Shown: positions 26,599-36,258 of the stretch, in pieces
Layout: each line of letters opens with the position of its first letter
Position numbering within the stretch: the stretch's first letter is position 1
DNA from: Mediannikoviicoccus sp037890055
GTDB lineage: Bacteria; Bacillota; Clostridia; Tissierellales; Peptoniphilaceae
Reading direction: 5' to 3' (one strand)
Assembly: GCA_037890055.1 (NCBI GenBank)
Contig: JBBKBD010000002.1
DNA length: 64,000 nt
Position numbers and translations under genes: made by a program
The notes under the pieces: generated by a model
What the model saw: only the letters and a program-made list of their open reading frames with translations
Database searches by the model: none
What the model was told of the DNA's origin: nothing

Positions 26599-27324
26599 TT
26601 ACCTTTCTAATTCATAGCCTATTATAGATAGTAAGTTTAATGACGCAGTTTCTGTTCTTAAAATTCTATCTCCAAGTGAAATAGAATTAAATCCTTTTGA
26701 AATTAATTCATCCACTTCTTTTTTAGAAAAACCGCCTTCAGGTCCAATTACAATTGAAATTGTATTGTAAATTTTTGAATTTTTTAAAACCTCTCTAATA
26801 GGAAAGCCAGATTCTTCATATGCTAAAATACCAAGTTCTTCATCTTCAAGTTCTATTTCATTTAACTTTATTGGATAATCTATTTTTGGTATACTATTTC
26901 TCTTTGACTGCATAGCTGCGGCTTTTATGATTTTTTCATATCTTTCTTGTTTTTTATCATAACTTTTCGATTTAAACTTAACTATTGTTCTTTCTGATTC
27001 AAATGGAATAATTTCATCCACTCCAAGTTCCACAGATTTCTGTATGATTAATTCGAATTTATCCGACTTGGGCATTCCTTGATATAATTTTATAGAAACA
27101 TCTTTATTTTTTAATTCAGTTTTTTCTAATACCTTAGTCAAAATAGAGTCGATTTTTATTTCTGTAATTTCAGTTATATATTTATTTGCTTCTGATATTA
27201 GCTCTAATTTTTCTCCTACTTTAAGTCTCAGTACGTTTTTTCCATGGTGAAAATCTTCTTTTTCAACTATTTCTATAAAATTATCATCAATAATATTTGA
27301 CTCATCTATGAAAAATCTAAACAT
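26599..27324 (-). CDS. rsmE: 16S rRNA (uracil1498-N3)-methyltransferase
   Basis: A 241-residue SPOUT-fold methyltransferase. HHGKNVLRLKVGEKLEL belongs to the PUA-like N-terminal domain; SVELGVDEIIPFESERTIVK and the knot region SIVIGPEGGFSKKEVDEL with LGDRILRTETA form the SAM site. It overlaps the end of prmA by 8 bp. Confidence 0.95.
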   Translation of the reverse strand: MFRFFIDESNIIDDNFIEIVEKEDFHHGKNVLRLKVGEKLELISEANKYITEITEIKIDSILTKVLEKTELKNKDVSIKLYQGMPKSDKFELIIQKSVELGVDEIIPFESERTIVKFKSKSYDKKQERYEKIIKAAAMQSKRNSIPKIDYPIKLNEIELEDEELGILAYEESGFPIREVLKNSKIYNTISIVIGPEGGFSKKEVDELISKGFNSISLGDRILRTETASLNLLSIIGYELER

Positions 27325-28240
27325 CTTTTTTACCTATAATTCCAGTCCATTCTCCCATATCTAAATCTTTAACGATATTAAAACCTTGCTTCTTTAATTC
27401 GTCAATAACCAAATCTTTCTTTTCAATTATAATTCCTGAAACTAACATCAATCCACCATGGTTTAATTTCTCATAAGCATCTGGAATCAAGTTTATTATT
27501 ACATCTGGAAGAATATTTGCAATAATTAAATCATAATTATCCTTTGACGTGTTTAGTAAATCACTTTCCATAACTTCTATCTTATCTGCACAGTTATTAA
27601 TTTCTACATTTTCTCTTGCTGTCTTTATAGATAATGGATCAATGTCAAGGCCCAATACATTCTTTGCACCAAGTTTTGCACAGGCAATAGCAAGTATACC
27701 AGAACCGGTTCCAACATCTGCAATTTCTTTGTCTTGTAAATTTATTTTTTCTAGAAGTTCTAAGCAAATGGCAGTGGTTTCATGGCCTCCTGTTCCAAAA
27801 GCCATTCCAGGGTCTATTTCAAGAATTATTTTATCTGTATCAGCTTTATACTCTTCCCAGCTTGGAACAATTACAAATTTTTCTCCCACTTCAAGGGGCT
27901 TAAAAAACTTTTTCCATTCCACAGTCCAGTCATAATCCTCGCACTCTCTTTTATAATCAGTTTCTATTTCAGATGAAAGGCTCTTTAAGTTCTCAATAAG
28001 ATTTAAAATTCTATTTAAATTTTTTTCATTATCTTCTAGATTAAATTTGATAAATAACAATTCTTCTCCAATTCTTAAATCATTATCTATCTCTACCCAA
28101 TAGGGTTTAGTTTCTTCAACTTCATCAACTGTTCTATCATCCACTACTTCAAAAGAGTATACTTCATTTTCATATAGGTAATTATAAATTAAATCTTCGT
28201 ATTCATATGGAGATTTAAGGCTAAAATTTATCCATTTCAT
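27317..28240 (-). CDS. prmA: Ribosomal protein L11 methyltransferase
   Basis: A 307-residue class I SAM methyltransferase modifying lysines and the N-terminus of L11. DPGMAFGTGGHETT and DVGTGSGILAIACAKLGA mark substrate and SAM loops; NILPDVI is the catalytic-site region. It overlaps dnaJ by 4 bp (ATGA-type coupling). Confidence 0.95.
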   Translation of the reverse strand: MKWINFSLKSPYEYEDLIYNYLYENEVYSFEVVDDRTVDEVEETKPYWVEIDNDLRIGEELLFIKFNLEDNEKNLNRILNLIENLKSLSSEIETDYKRECEDYDWTVEWKKFFKPLEVGEKFVIVPSWEEYKADTDKIILEIDPGMAFGTGGHETTAICLELLEKINLQDKEIADVGTGSGILAIACAKLGAKNVLGLDIDPLSIKTARENVEINNCADKIEVMESDLLNTSKDNYDLIIANILPDVIINLIPDAYEKLNHGGLMLVSGIIIEKKDLVIDELKKQGFNIVKDLDMGEWTGIIGKKDV

Positions 28241-29370
28241 ATTTCAAACTTCTCCTTGATTCTATCGAATAAAGTTTTTTTATCTTTATGATGTTTTAAA
28301 TCTATGTCTGAATGATCTGCTAGCTCTTTTAATAGCTCTTTTTGTCTACTATTTAAATTTTTAGGGGTAATAACAACAACTTCAAAATATAAATCCCCTC
28401 TTTTGCCATCTTTGTTATTTAATTTTTGAATACCTTCATTTTTTAATTTAAATACTGTTCCTGTTTGAGTTCCTTCAGGGATAGTATATTTTTCAATTCC
28501 ATCTATTAAAGGGATTTCTATTTCTGCCCCAAGGGCTGCTTGTGAGAAACTTATTGGCATTTTGAAATATAGGTCATAGCCTCTTCTTTCAAAAAGTTCA
28601 TGCTCTTTAACCTTGATGATTACATATAGGTCCCCTGAAGGACCGCCATTATGGCCAACATTACCTTCTCCTCTTAAATTAATTACGGAGTCATTATCAA
28701 CTCCTGCAGGGATATCTATATTTATGGTCTTTGTCTTACTTACTTTTTTCTTTCCCTTACAAGTTGGACATTTCTCTTCTATTACTTCACCTGTTCCATG
28801 GCATTCATCACAAACGCTAGTTCTTACAAATGTTCCAAAAGGAGATTGCTGTTGATATCTTACTTCACCTGTTCCATGGCATTTAGAACACACTTTAACT
28901 TTACTTCCCTTTTTTGCTCCTGTTCCGTCACATTTAGGACAGCTTTCAGTCCTTCTAAATGAAATTTCTTTTTTTGCTCCAAAGGCAGCTTCGTTAAAAT
29001 CTAAAGTAACAACAGTTTGTAAGTCTTCGCCTTTTTGAGGATAGTTAGTTCTTTTACTAGACGAAAATCCTCCTGAAAAAATATCTCCAAATATATCTCC
29101 GAATATATCTGAAAGGTCAAAGTTTATATCGCCAAAGCCACCACCAGCTCCATTAAATGCAGCTTCACCATACATATCATATTTTCTTCTATTTTCATCA
29201 TCAGACAAAATAGCATATGCTTCATTTATCTCTTGTAATTTTTCCTTTGCATCTTCGTTGTCTGGATTTAAATCTGGATGATATTTTTTTGCAAGTTGTC
29301 TATATTTCTTCTTCAACTCATCCTTCGTAAAGTCCTTGTCAACACCTAAAACCTCATAAGGGTTTCTCAT
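28237..29370 (-). CDS. dnaJ: Chaperone DnaJ
   Basis: A 377-residue Hsp40 co-chaperone that stimulates DnaK ATPase. The J domain has the HPD motif (KKYHPDLNP); a Gly/Phe-rich linker follows, then four zinc-binding repeats (CPKCDGTG, CSKCHGTG, CDECHGTG, CPTCKGKK) and two substrate-binding beta domains. GGAGG precedes the ATG. It is separated from dnaK by a terminator, so it may have its own start and is not simply the tail of the hrcA operon. Confidence 0.97.
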   Translation of the reverse strand: MRNPYEVLGVDKDFTKDELKKKYRQLAKKYHPDLNPDNEDAKEKLQEINEAYAILSDDENRRKYDMYGEAAFNGAGGGFGDINFDLSDIFGDIFGDIFSGGFSSSKRTNYPQKGEDLQTVVTLDFNEAAFGAKKEISFRRTESCPKCDGTGAKKGSKVKVCSKCHGTGEVRYQQQSPFGTFVRTSVCDECHGTGEVIEEKCPTCKGKKKVSKTKTINIDIPAGVDNDSVINLRGEGNVGHNGGPSGDLYVIIKVKEHELFERRGYDLYFKMPISFSQAALGAEIEIPLIDGIEKYTIPEGTQTGTVFKLKNEGIQKLNNKDGKRGDLYFEVVVITPKNLNSRQKELLKELADHSDIDLKHHKDKKTLFDRIKEKFEI

Positions 29371-29464
29371 TTAAAATTACCTCCATAATAAAATATTAAA
29401 TCTTCATTTAAAAGATTTAATAACTCAAAAATTCTCTAATTATCTTATCATAATATAGTTTAAA

Positions 29465-29500
29465 AAGAAAATAGGGACAGAGGAAAACTCCGTCCCTATT
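29465..29500 (-). terminator. Rho-independent terminator after dnaK
   Basis: AATAGGGAC and GTCCCTATT (29470-29478, 29492-29500) form a 9-bp outer stem with further partial pairing inside; the minus strand continues TTTCTTTTT. Confidence 0.85.
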
Positions 29501-29508
29501 TAATATTA

Positions 29509-31335
29509 TTATTTGTCTTCTTCGTCCTCATCTACAACTTCGTAATCTGCATCAACTACATCATCGTTATTGCCTTGAGCTTCTCCTGCATTTGCATCTG
29601 CACTTTGTGCATATAGTTTTTCTGAAATCTTGTAAAGTTCTTGAGTAAGATTTTCAGTTTTAGATTTAATTTCTTCAGCATTTTCGGAAGTTAAAGTATC
29701 CTTTAGTTCTTTTATCTTTTCTTCAATTGCTGATTTTTCATCTGCACTTACTTTATCTCCTAAATCCTTCATTGTCTTTTCTGTTTGATAGATTACAGAT
29801 TCTGCATTATTTCTATTTTCAATTAATTCTTTTTTCTTCTTGTCTTCTTCGGCATACTTAGCTGCATCATCAACCTTTTGTTTTATTTCTTCGTCTGATA
29901 ATTTAGTTGAAGATGAAATAGTCATCTTTTGTTCTTTACCTGATCCTAAGTCCTTTGCAGTAACATTTACTATACCATTTGCGTCGATATCAAAAGTTAC
30001 TTCAATTTGAGGTACTCCCCTTGGAGCTGCAGGTATGTCAGCTAATGTGAACTTGCCTAATAATGTGTTATCAGCGGCCATTTCTCTTTCGCCTTGAAGA
30101 ACTACTACTTCAACATTAGTTTGTCCATCTGCTGCAGTTGTAAATACTTGACTCTTCTTAGTAGGAATTGTAGTATTTCTTTCTATTAACTTAGTTGTAA
30201 CTCCACCAAGTGTTTCAATACCTAATGATAGTGGTGTAACATCAAGTAATAGTAAGTCTTTTACTTCTCCACTTAATACTCCACCTTGAATTGCAGCACC
30301 CATGGCAACGCATTCGTCAGGGTTAATATCCTTTTGAGGATCCCTACCTATTAATTTCTTTACTGATTCTTGAACTGCTGGGATTCTTGTAGAACCACCT
30401 ACAAGCAATACTGATTCAATGTCTGACGCTTGCAATCCAGCGTCCTTTAAAGCTTGTTTAACAGGATCAACAGTCTTTTCAACTAAATGTTCAGTTAACT
30501 CTTCAAATTTAGATCTGCTTAAGTCCATATTTAGGTGAGCAGGAACTCCGTTAACAGCAGTTATAAATGGTAAGTTTATATTTGAAGATAGAGTTGTTGA
30601 TAGCTCTTTCTTTGCCTTTTCAGCTGCATCTTTAAGTCTTTGAAGAGAAGTTGGATCTTGTCTTAGGTCAATTCCGTTTTCCTTCTTAAATTCTTCTGCT
30701 AAATAATCGATAACAGCATTGTCAAAGTCATCTCCACCTAGCTTGTTATTACCTCTTGTAGATAGAACTTCAAATACTCCGTCACCTACTTCAAGAATTG
30801 AAACGTCAAATGTTCCACCACCAAGGTCATAAACCATTATTTTGTGTTGGTCATGATCTTTGTCAAGTCCATAAGCTAAAGCTGCTGCTGTTGGTTCGTT
30901 TATAATTCTTCTTACATTTAAACCTGCAATTTGTCCAGCGTCTTTTGTTGCTTGTCTTTGGCTATCTGTAAAGTATGCAGGAACTGTAATAACTGCTTCA
31001 GTAATCTTTTCACCTAAAAAGTGTTCAGCATCCGCTTTTAACTTTTGAAGTATCATTGCAGAAATATCTTCAGGGTTTAAATCCTTTCCATCTATTTCAA
31101 CTTTATAATCTGAACCCATATGAGTCTTAATTGATGAAATAGTTCTGCTAGGATTTGTTATAGCTTGTCTCTTTGCGGTTTCACCAACTAATCTTTCTCC
31201 ATCTTTTGTAAAAGCAACTACAGATGGTGTTGTTCTATTACCTTCTACATTTGTGATTATACTAGCTGATCCACCTTCCATAACGGCTACAGCTGAGTTT
31301 GTTGTACCTAAGTCGATTCCAATTATTTTTGACAT
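29509..31335 (-). CDS. dnaK: Chaperone DnaK (Hsp70)
   Basis: A 608-residue ATP-dependent chaperone. The nucleotide-binding domain shows IGIDLGTTNSAVAV, YDLGGGTFDVSIL and LVGGSTRIPAVQ; the substrate-binding domain has DVTPLSLGIETLGG and a helical lid ending in an acidic tail (VDADYEVVDEDEED). AGGAGG precedes the ATG. Third gene of hrcA-grpE-dnaK under CIRCE control. Confidence 0.99.
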   Translation of the reverse strand: MSKIIGIDLGTTNSAVAVMEGGSASIITNVEGNRTTPSVVAFTKDGERLVGETAKRQAITNPSRTISSIKTHMGSDYKVEIDGKDLNPEDISAMILQKLKADAEHFLGEKITEAVITVPAYFTDSQRQATKDAGQIAGLNVRRIINEPTAAALAYGLDKDHDQHKIMVYDLGGGTFDVSILEVGDGVFEVLSTRGNNKLGGDDFDNAVIDYLAEEFKKENGIDLRQDPTSLQRLKDAAEKAKKELSTTLSSNINLPFITAVNGVPAHLNMDLSRSKFEELTEHLVEKTVDPVKQALKDAGLQASDIESVLLVGGSTRIPAVQESVKKLIGRDPQKDINPDECVAMGAAIQGGVLSGEVKDLLLLDVTPLSLGIETLGGVTTKLIERNTTIPTKKSQVFTTAADGQTNVEVVVLQGEREMAADNTLLGKFTLADIPAAPRGVPQIEVTFDIDANGIVNVTAKDLGSGKEQKMTISSSTKLSDEEIKQKVDDAAKYAEEDKKKKELIENRNNAESVIYQTEKTMKDLGDKVSADEKSAIEEKIKELKDTLTSENAEEIKSKTENLTQELYKISEKLYAQSADANAGEAQGNNDDVVDADYEVVDEDEEDK

Positions 31336-31349
31336 AATATACCTCCTAA

Positions 31350-31892
31350 TTATTCAGAAACTTTGACCATGCTTGGTCTAATTACTTTTCCATTTAAAAC
31401 ATATCCTTTTTGGAAAGTTTCAATAATATTACCTGACTCTACGTCTTCATTTTCTTCCATTAGAATTGCTTGATGAAAATTATGATCAAATGGTTTATTA
31501 TCTGACTCTATTTCTTCAAGCCCTTCTTTTTTCAAAACTTCTTTAAAATTTTTAATTATTATATTTATTCCTTCAGAATATTCTGAAGATTCCATGTGAT
31601 TATATGCTCTTTCTAAATCATCTATAACTGGTAGAAGTTTCATAATCAAATCTTCATTAGCTAGTTTAACCGACATTGATTTTTCTTTTTCAATCCTTTT
31701 TTTATAATTTGAAAAATCTGCCTGTAGACGAGCCAATGATGAACTTAAACTTGTATTAGCATCTTTAAGTAATTCAATTTCAGATGTCAGTTCAGCGTCT
31801 ATAATCTCTTCTTGTTCTAAATTGTCAACTTGCTCGTCAATCACATCTTCAATATTGACTTCATCTTTATAATCTTTCTCTTTAGACTCCAT
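31350..31892 (-). CDS. grpE: Nucleotide exchange factor GrpE
   Basis: A 180-residue GrpE that releases ADP from DnaK. An acidic N-terminus is followed by a long dimerisation helix (LQADFSNYKKRIEKEKSMS) and the beta domain with DNKPFDHNFHQAI and GYVLNGKVIRPSMVKVSE. It lies 12 bp after hrcA and 14 bp before dnaK. Confidence 0.97.
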   Translation of the reverse strand: MESKEKDYKDEVNIEDVIDEQVDNLEQEEIIDAELTSEIELLKDANTSLSSSLARLQADFSNYKKRIEKEKSMSVKLANEDLIMKLLPVIDDLERAYNHMESSEYSEGINIIIKNFKEVLKKEGLEEIESDNKPFDHNFHQAILMEENEDVESGNIIETFQKGYVLNGKVIRPSMVKVSE

Positions 31893-31904
31893 AGAATACC
31901 TCCT

Positions 31905-32930
31905 TTATAAACTTATCAGTTTCCATGAAATATTGTACAAACTTGAAATATTTTTTTTATAATCAGATCTCATAGGAGATAACACTCCTAATTTAATCTT
32001 ATATGCATTGTCTAATATCAATTCAGTAAGTACGAGGCTGTTCTTTGATAGCTCTTCAAGCCCAACCTCCTCTCCAACGAAAACTTCAATATGATTATTC
32101 AATTTTTTATTTAGTATTTTCTTTACTTGTTTTTCATCGTTAAGTAAGTTCAAAAAAGATTTTAATTGATATAAATCATTATATTCTGGCATCTCCAAAA
32201 CTTTTGTTAAACCAGTTACCTTTGTCTTAATATCATTTATCCCTCTATACTCTTTGTTTATAAAATAAAGAAAATATTGTATTAAATCTCTATTTAAAGC
32301 AGAACTTACAATCTCGTCAAGTTCTTCAGCAATCAACTCATCTTGGGTATTAATACTTAGAATTTTATTTAACAAAAAATTTATTTTCTTCAAATCTGAG
32401 TTGCTAATTTCAAATTCCACATTAAAAACTTTACTTGAAACTTCTAAGTTATCCAATACAAAAACAATTACGTAAGTCTTAGACGTTATATTAATAATTT
32501 CAAGTTTTTTAATTCTTGGCTGATTAAATCTTTCTAATGAAGAAATAACTACCGAGTTAGTGGACTCTGAAAGTATGTCACAAGCTAAATTAAGGGCACT
32601 CTCTCCTTTAATACCCGATCTTTCACTTCTAAGTGTTAATGAGCTTGTCTTATCATTTGACTTTTGCGCATTAAACTCATTCAATACTTCATTCGCAAAA
32701 TATCTATAAGCTAATTCAGAAGGAATTCTACCAGAAGATGAGTGAGCCTTTTCTAAAAAGCCTAACTCTTCTAAATCACTCATTTCATTTCTTATAGTTG
32801 CAGCAGATACTCCTAAATCAGAATTTTTTGAAATAGTTCTTGATCCTACAGGCGTGCAACTTTCCAAATATTCATTTATGATAAATTCCATAATATGTTT
32901 CTTGCGCATATCAATGTCGGAATAGTTCAT
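31905..32930 (-). CDS. hrcA: Heat-inducible transcription repressor HrcA
   Basis: A repressor of chaperone operons that binds CIRCE and needs GroEL for activity. The 341-residue protein has an N-terminal winged helix (TIRNEMSDLEELGFLEKAHSSSGRIPSELAYRYF) and a GAF-like domain. I start it at ATG 32928-32930, 9 bp after AAAGGA; the longest in-frame start (GTG at 32957) lies inside the CIRCE element and is not credible. It heads the hrcA-grpE-dnaK operon and should repress itself. Confidence 0.96.
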   Translation of the reverse strand: MNYSDIDMRKKHIMEFIINEYLESCTPVGSRTISKNSDLGVSAATIRNEMSDLEELGFLEKAHSSSGRIPSELAYRYFANEVLNEFNAQKSNDKTSSLTLRSERSGIKGESALNLACDILSESTNSVVISSLERFNQPRIKKLEIINITSKTYVIVFVLDNLEVSSKVFNVEFEISNSDLKKINFLLNKILSINTQDELIAEELDEIVSSALNRDLIQYFLYFINKEYRGINDIKTKVTGLTKVLEMPEYNDLYQLKSFLNLLNDEKQVKKILNKKLNNHIEVFVGEEVGLEELSKNSLVLTELILDNAYKIKLGVLSPMRSDYKKNISSLYNISWKLISL

Positions 32931-32950
32931 AAAATCAAATCCTTTCTCGA

Positions 32951-32977
32951 TTAGCACTCACTAACCTCAAGTGCTAA
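32951..32977 (-). promoter_or_regulatory. CIRCE element (HrcA operator)
   Basis: TTAGCACTC, nine bases, AAGTGCTAA: one mismatch in 18 from the CIRCE consensus (TTAGCACTC-N9-GAGTGCTAA). It covers the transcription start and leader of hrcA. Confidence 0.97.
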
Positions 32978-32981
32978 TATT

Positions 32982-33010
32982 ATGATAAAACAAAAAAGAT
33001 CTTTTGTCAA
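32982..33010 (-). promoter_or_regulatory. Sigma-A promoter of hrcA-grpE-dnaK
   Basis: A perfect TTGACA (33005-33010), 17 bp, then TATCAT (32982-32987) on the minus strand, directly upstream of CIRCE. The -35 lies inside the hemW terminator. Confidence 0.85.
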
Positions 33011-33030
33011 CATTAAATCAAAAGATCTTT
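32986..33030 (-). terminator. Terminator of hemW, overlapping the hrcA promoter
   Basis: AAAGATCTTTTG and CAAAAGATCTTT (32995-33006, 33019-33030) pair perfectly over 12 bp with a 12-nt loop; the minus strand continues TTTG then TTTT. The upstream arm includes the last hemW codons. Confidence 0.8.
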
Positions 33031-34170
33031 AAAAAATTTATTAGATATGTCAAAACCATAATCTGTAAAGGCTATTCTATCATCAAAAACTTTTATCAAA
33101 TTGTTTTTTTCATAACTTTTTATTAGCTCTGAGTTGTCTTTCCATATGTCATATCCAAACTCTTCTAATAATTTTTTTGTAGATACACCTTCTATAAGTC
33201 TCATATTCATTATAATCTTTTCAAAAAGTCTATCTTCCTTACTTAGATTGTCTATAATCTCAGTGGGAACAACTTTTTGTTTAATTGAGTTTATATAATC
33301 TTTATATCTATGATGATTGGTATACCTTATACCGCCATTATAACCACTTGCTCCTAATCCAAAGGCCGCATATGGCATAGTATGCCAATATTTTAAATTA
33401 TGTTTTGATTCATAGCCTGGTTTAGAAAAATTTGATATTTCATATTGAAAAATACCAATGTGTTTCAAAAAATTAATAACTTCATGATAGTATTTTCTAT
33501 TTACATATTCACTTGGTAGATTTAAATTTCCTTTTTTATATTCAAAATTAAATCTAGTATTATCTTCAATTATAAGGTCATAATAAGAAATGTGGTTTAC
33601 ATCTAACTCTTTAATTATATTTAAATCGTTTAATAGACTATCTTCTTTTTGCCCAGGAAGTCCCATAATAAAATCTAAACTTATATTTTTAACTCCAAAA
33701 GATTTAAGCTTCATTATATTTTTATAGGCAATTTCGCCTGTATGAAGTCTGCCTAACTTTTTTAAAATAGAGTCGTTAAATGTCTGTACCCCTACTGAGA
33801 ACCTATTTATTCCACAGTTTAGATAATCTTCTACTTTATTTTTTTCAAGATATTCGGGATTACATTCTATGGTGTACTCTATGTCTTCAGAAATATTAAA
33901 TCTAGATTTTATTAATTTATCCAACTGAATAATCTTTTCGCTTGGAACGTAATTAGGTGTACCTCCACCTAAGAAGATTGTATCAAATTCAAAGTCTTTC
34001 CAGTTCTCGTATGAATAATTTATTTCCTCAAAAAGATACAGGAAATATTCATCAATTCTCTTATCTTGGTATGGCATGGTAGAAAAGTCACAGTAATAAC
34101 ATTTCGACGCACAAAATGGAATATGGATATATAGTCCAGCTTTTTTTGCTAAATTATTTGTCTTCGTCAT
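33013..34170 (-). CDS. hemW: HemW-type radical-SAM protein (coproporphyrinogen dehydrogenase-like)
   Basis: A 385-residue radical-SAM protein; HemW is a heme chaperone, often misnamed HemN. The CxxxCxxC is in IPFCASKCYYCDF, followed by GGGTPNYV and GVQTFNDSILKKLGR, and the C-terminal HemN domain includes LGLGASGYNG-like FGLGASGYNGGIRYTN. The start ATG overlaps the lepA end by 17 bp and no clear ribosome site precedes it, so translation is probably coupled to lepA. lepA-hemW-hrcA order is typical of Firmicutes. Confidence 0.93.
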   Translation of the reverse strand: MTKTNNLAKKAGLYIHIPFCASKCYYCDFSTMPYQDKRIDEYFLYLFEEINYSYENWKDFEFDTIFLGGGTPNYVPSEKIIQLDKLIKSRFNISEDIEYTIECNPEYLEKNKVEDYLNCGINRFSVGVQTFNDSILKKLGRLHTGEIAYKNIMKLKSFGVKNISLDFIMGLPGQKEDSLLNDLNIIKELDVNHISYYDLIIEDNTRFNFEYKKGNLNLPSEYVNRKYYHEVINFLKHIGIFQYEISNFSKPGYESKHNLKYWHTMPYAAFGLGASGYNGGIRYTNHHRYKDYINSIKQKVVPTEIIDNLSKEDRLFEKIIMNMRLIEGVSTKKLLEEFGYDIWKDNSELIKSYEKNNLIKVFDDRIAFTDYGFDISNKFFKDLLI

Positions 34171-35965
34171 ATTTTAATACTGCAAGGAAGGCATTTTGAG
34201 GAACTTCAACAGATCCAATTTGTCTCATTCTCTTCTTTCCTTCTTTTTGCTTTTCAAGTAGTTTTCTCTTTCTTGAAATATCTCCACCATAGCATTTTGC
34301 CAGAACGTCTTTTCTAAGCGCCCTTACAGTTTCCCTTGCAATAATTTTTGATCCAATGGACGCTTGAATAGGAACTGCAAATTGATGTCTTGGAATTTCA
34401 TCCTTAAGCTTTTCAACTATAACTCTTGCTCTTTCATAGGCTTTATCTCTATGAACAATTAATGAAAATGCATCTACTAATTCTCCATTAATTAAAATAT
34501 CAAGTTTATCAAGATTAGATTGTTGATATCCTTTAAATTCGTAGTCAAGTGAAGCATAACCCCTTGTCTTTGACTTTAACGCGTCAAAAAAGTCGTATAT
34601 AACTTCATTTAGAGGCATTATATAGTTTATGTTCACTCTTTTCTCGTCAAGATATTCCATATTTACAAAAGTTCCCCTCTTGTTTTGGCATATTTCCATA
34701 ATAGCGCCTACATAATCTGTTGGAGCCATTATGTTTGCATCGACGATAGGTTCCTCCATGTATTCAATCTCTGAAGGGTCAGGTAAGTTAGAAGGGTTTT
34801 GTATTGTAAGCATTTCTCCAGCCTTAGTCATTACATTATAAATAACTGAAGGTGCTGTAGCTATGATATTTAAATCAAATTCCCTATCCAGTCTCTCTTG
34901 AATTATCTCCATATGAAGAAGTCCTAAGAAACCACATCTAAAACCAAAACCCAAAGCTTGTGATGTTTCAGGTTCAAAAACTAATGAAGCATCATTTACT
35001 TGTAATTTTTCTAAAGCTTCTCTTATTGCATTATATTCTTCGCCTTCTGCAGGATAAATTCCGCAGTATACCATAGGAGTTACATCTTTATAACCAGGTA
35101 GTGGATCCTTTGTAGGATTCTCTGCTGAAGTAATTGTGTCCCCAACTTTAGAGTCTCTAACATTTTTAATAGATGCAACTACAAAACCTACATCTCCTGC
35201 TCTAAGCTCTTTAACTGAAACTGGTCCTCCTGCAGTATAACCAACTTCAGTAACTTCAAATGTCTTACCTGTAGACATCATCTTAATATCCATTCCAGGT
35301 TTAATAACCCCATCAAAAACTCTTACATATGATACTACCCCTTTATATGAATCGTAGTATGAATCAAAAATAAGTGCCTTTAAAGGCTCATTGTCGTCAC
35401 CAATTGGTGCTGGAACATTATTTACAATATCTTCTAGAACTTGGTCTATATTTGTTCCTTCCTTAGCAGAGATTTGTGGAACACCTTCGGTATCAAGGCC
35501 AATGATATCTTCAATCTCTCTCTTTGCAAAATCAATATCTGCGGAAGGTAAATCAATTTTATTTATTACAGGAAGAATCTCTAAGTCTTGGTCCAGTGCA
35601 AGATAAACATTGGCAAGGGTTTGTGCTTCCACCCCTTGACTTGCATCAACTATTAAAACTGCTCCTTCACAAGCAGCAAGACTTCTTGATACCTCATATG
35701 AAAAGTCCACATGGCCCGGCGTGTCTATTAAGTTTAAAATATAATCTTCCCCATCTTCTGCTCTATATTTTAATTTAATAGCTTTTAATTTAATAGTTAT
35801 ACCTCTTTCCCTTTCAAGATCCATACTATCTAGAACCTGCTCTTCCATTTCTCTCTTTGATAGGGTGCCTGTGTTTTCTATTAATCTATCAGCTAAAGTT
35901 GACTTTCCATGGTCAATATGCGCAATAATACAAAAGTTTCTGATATTAGATTTTTTTATATCCAT
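34154..35965 (-). CDS. lepA: Elongation factor 4 (LepA)
   Basis: A 603-residue ribosome-associated GTPase that back-translocates or aids initiation. GTPase motifs AHIDHGKSTLADR, DTPGHVDFSYEVSRSL and NKIDLP, then EF-G-like domains and the LepA-specific C-terminal domain (SIGSKIIARETVRALRKDVLAKCYGGDISRKRKLL). GAGG precedes the ATG. First gene of the lepA-hemW pair. Confidence 0.98.
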   Translation of the reverse strand: MDIKKSNIRNFCIIAHIDHGKSTLADRLIENTGTLSKREMEEQVLDSMDLERERGITIKLKAIKLKYRAEDGEDYILNLIDTPGHVDFSYEVSRSLAACEGAVLIVDASQGVEAQTLANVYLALDQDLEILPVINKIDLPSADIDFAKREIEDIIGLDTEGVPQISAKEGTNIDQVLEDIVNNVPAPIGDDNEPLKALIFDSYYDSYKGVVSYVRVFDGVIKPGMDIKMMSTGKTFEVTEVGYTAGGPVSVKELRAGDVGFVVASIKNVRDSKVGDTITSAENPTKDPLPGYKDVTPMVYCGIYPAEGEEYNAIREALEKLQVNDASLVFEPETSQALGFGFRCGFLGLLHMEIIQERLDREFDLNIIATAPSVIYNVMTKAGEMLTIQNPSNLPDPSEIEYMEEPIVDANIMAPTDYVGAIMEICQNKRGTFVNMEYLDEKRVNINYIMPLNEVIYDFFDALKSKTRGYASLDYEFKGYQQSNLDKLDILINGELVDAFSLIVHRDKAYERARVIVEKLKDEIPRHQFAVPIQASIGSKIIARETVRALRKDVLAKCYGGDISRKRKLLEKQKEGKKRMRQIGSVEVPQNAFLAVLKYDEDK

Positions 35966-35985
35966 TTAATACCTCATCTCTATTT

Positions 35986-36016
35986 AAATTACTTTTATTT
36001 TGTGTAAAAGTAATTT
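35986..36016 (-). repeat. Perfect 11-bp inverted repeat in the lepA leader
   Basis: AAATTACTTTT (35986-35996) and AAAAGTAATTT (36006-36016) flank a 9-nt loop, 21 to 51 bp before the lepA ATG. No T-run follows on the lepA side, so it is more likely an operator or leader hairpin than a terminator. Confidence 0.6.
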
Positions 36017-36229
36017 CTCTAAATTAAATACATTTTATCATAATCTTTGAAATCAAGAACATTATAACACACTTTAAACATAGACAACTAATTTCACTTA
36101 GCAATTTTATTTATAGTTTTAAATTCACAAAAATTTTTAAAATATTTAAATTTTCACGCGAAAATGCTACAAAAAAGACAAAAAAATTAAAAATATGAAC
36201 TATATCTTGAAGTTTAAATAATAATTATC

Positions 36230-36258
36230 TTGATTTTTACCATTTGCTATATTATAAT
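36230..36258 (+). promoter_or_regulatory. Sigma-A promoter of rpsT
   Basis: TTGATT (36230-36235), 17 bp, TATAAT (36253-36258) on the plus strand. Confidence 0.8.

Noticed and set aside
32928..32957. hrcA starting at GTG 32957
   Set aside because: That codon is inside the CIRCE element and has no ribosome site; ATG 32930 has AAAGGA at 9 bp.
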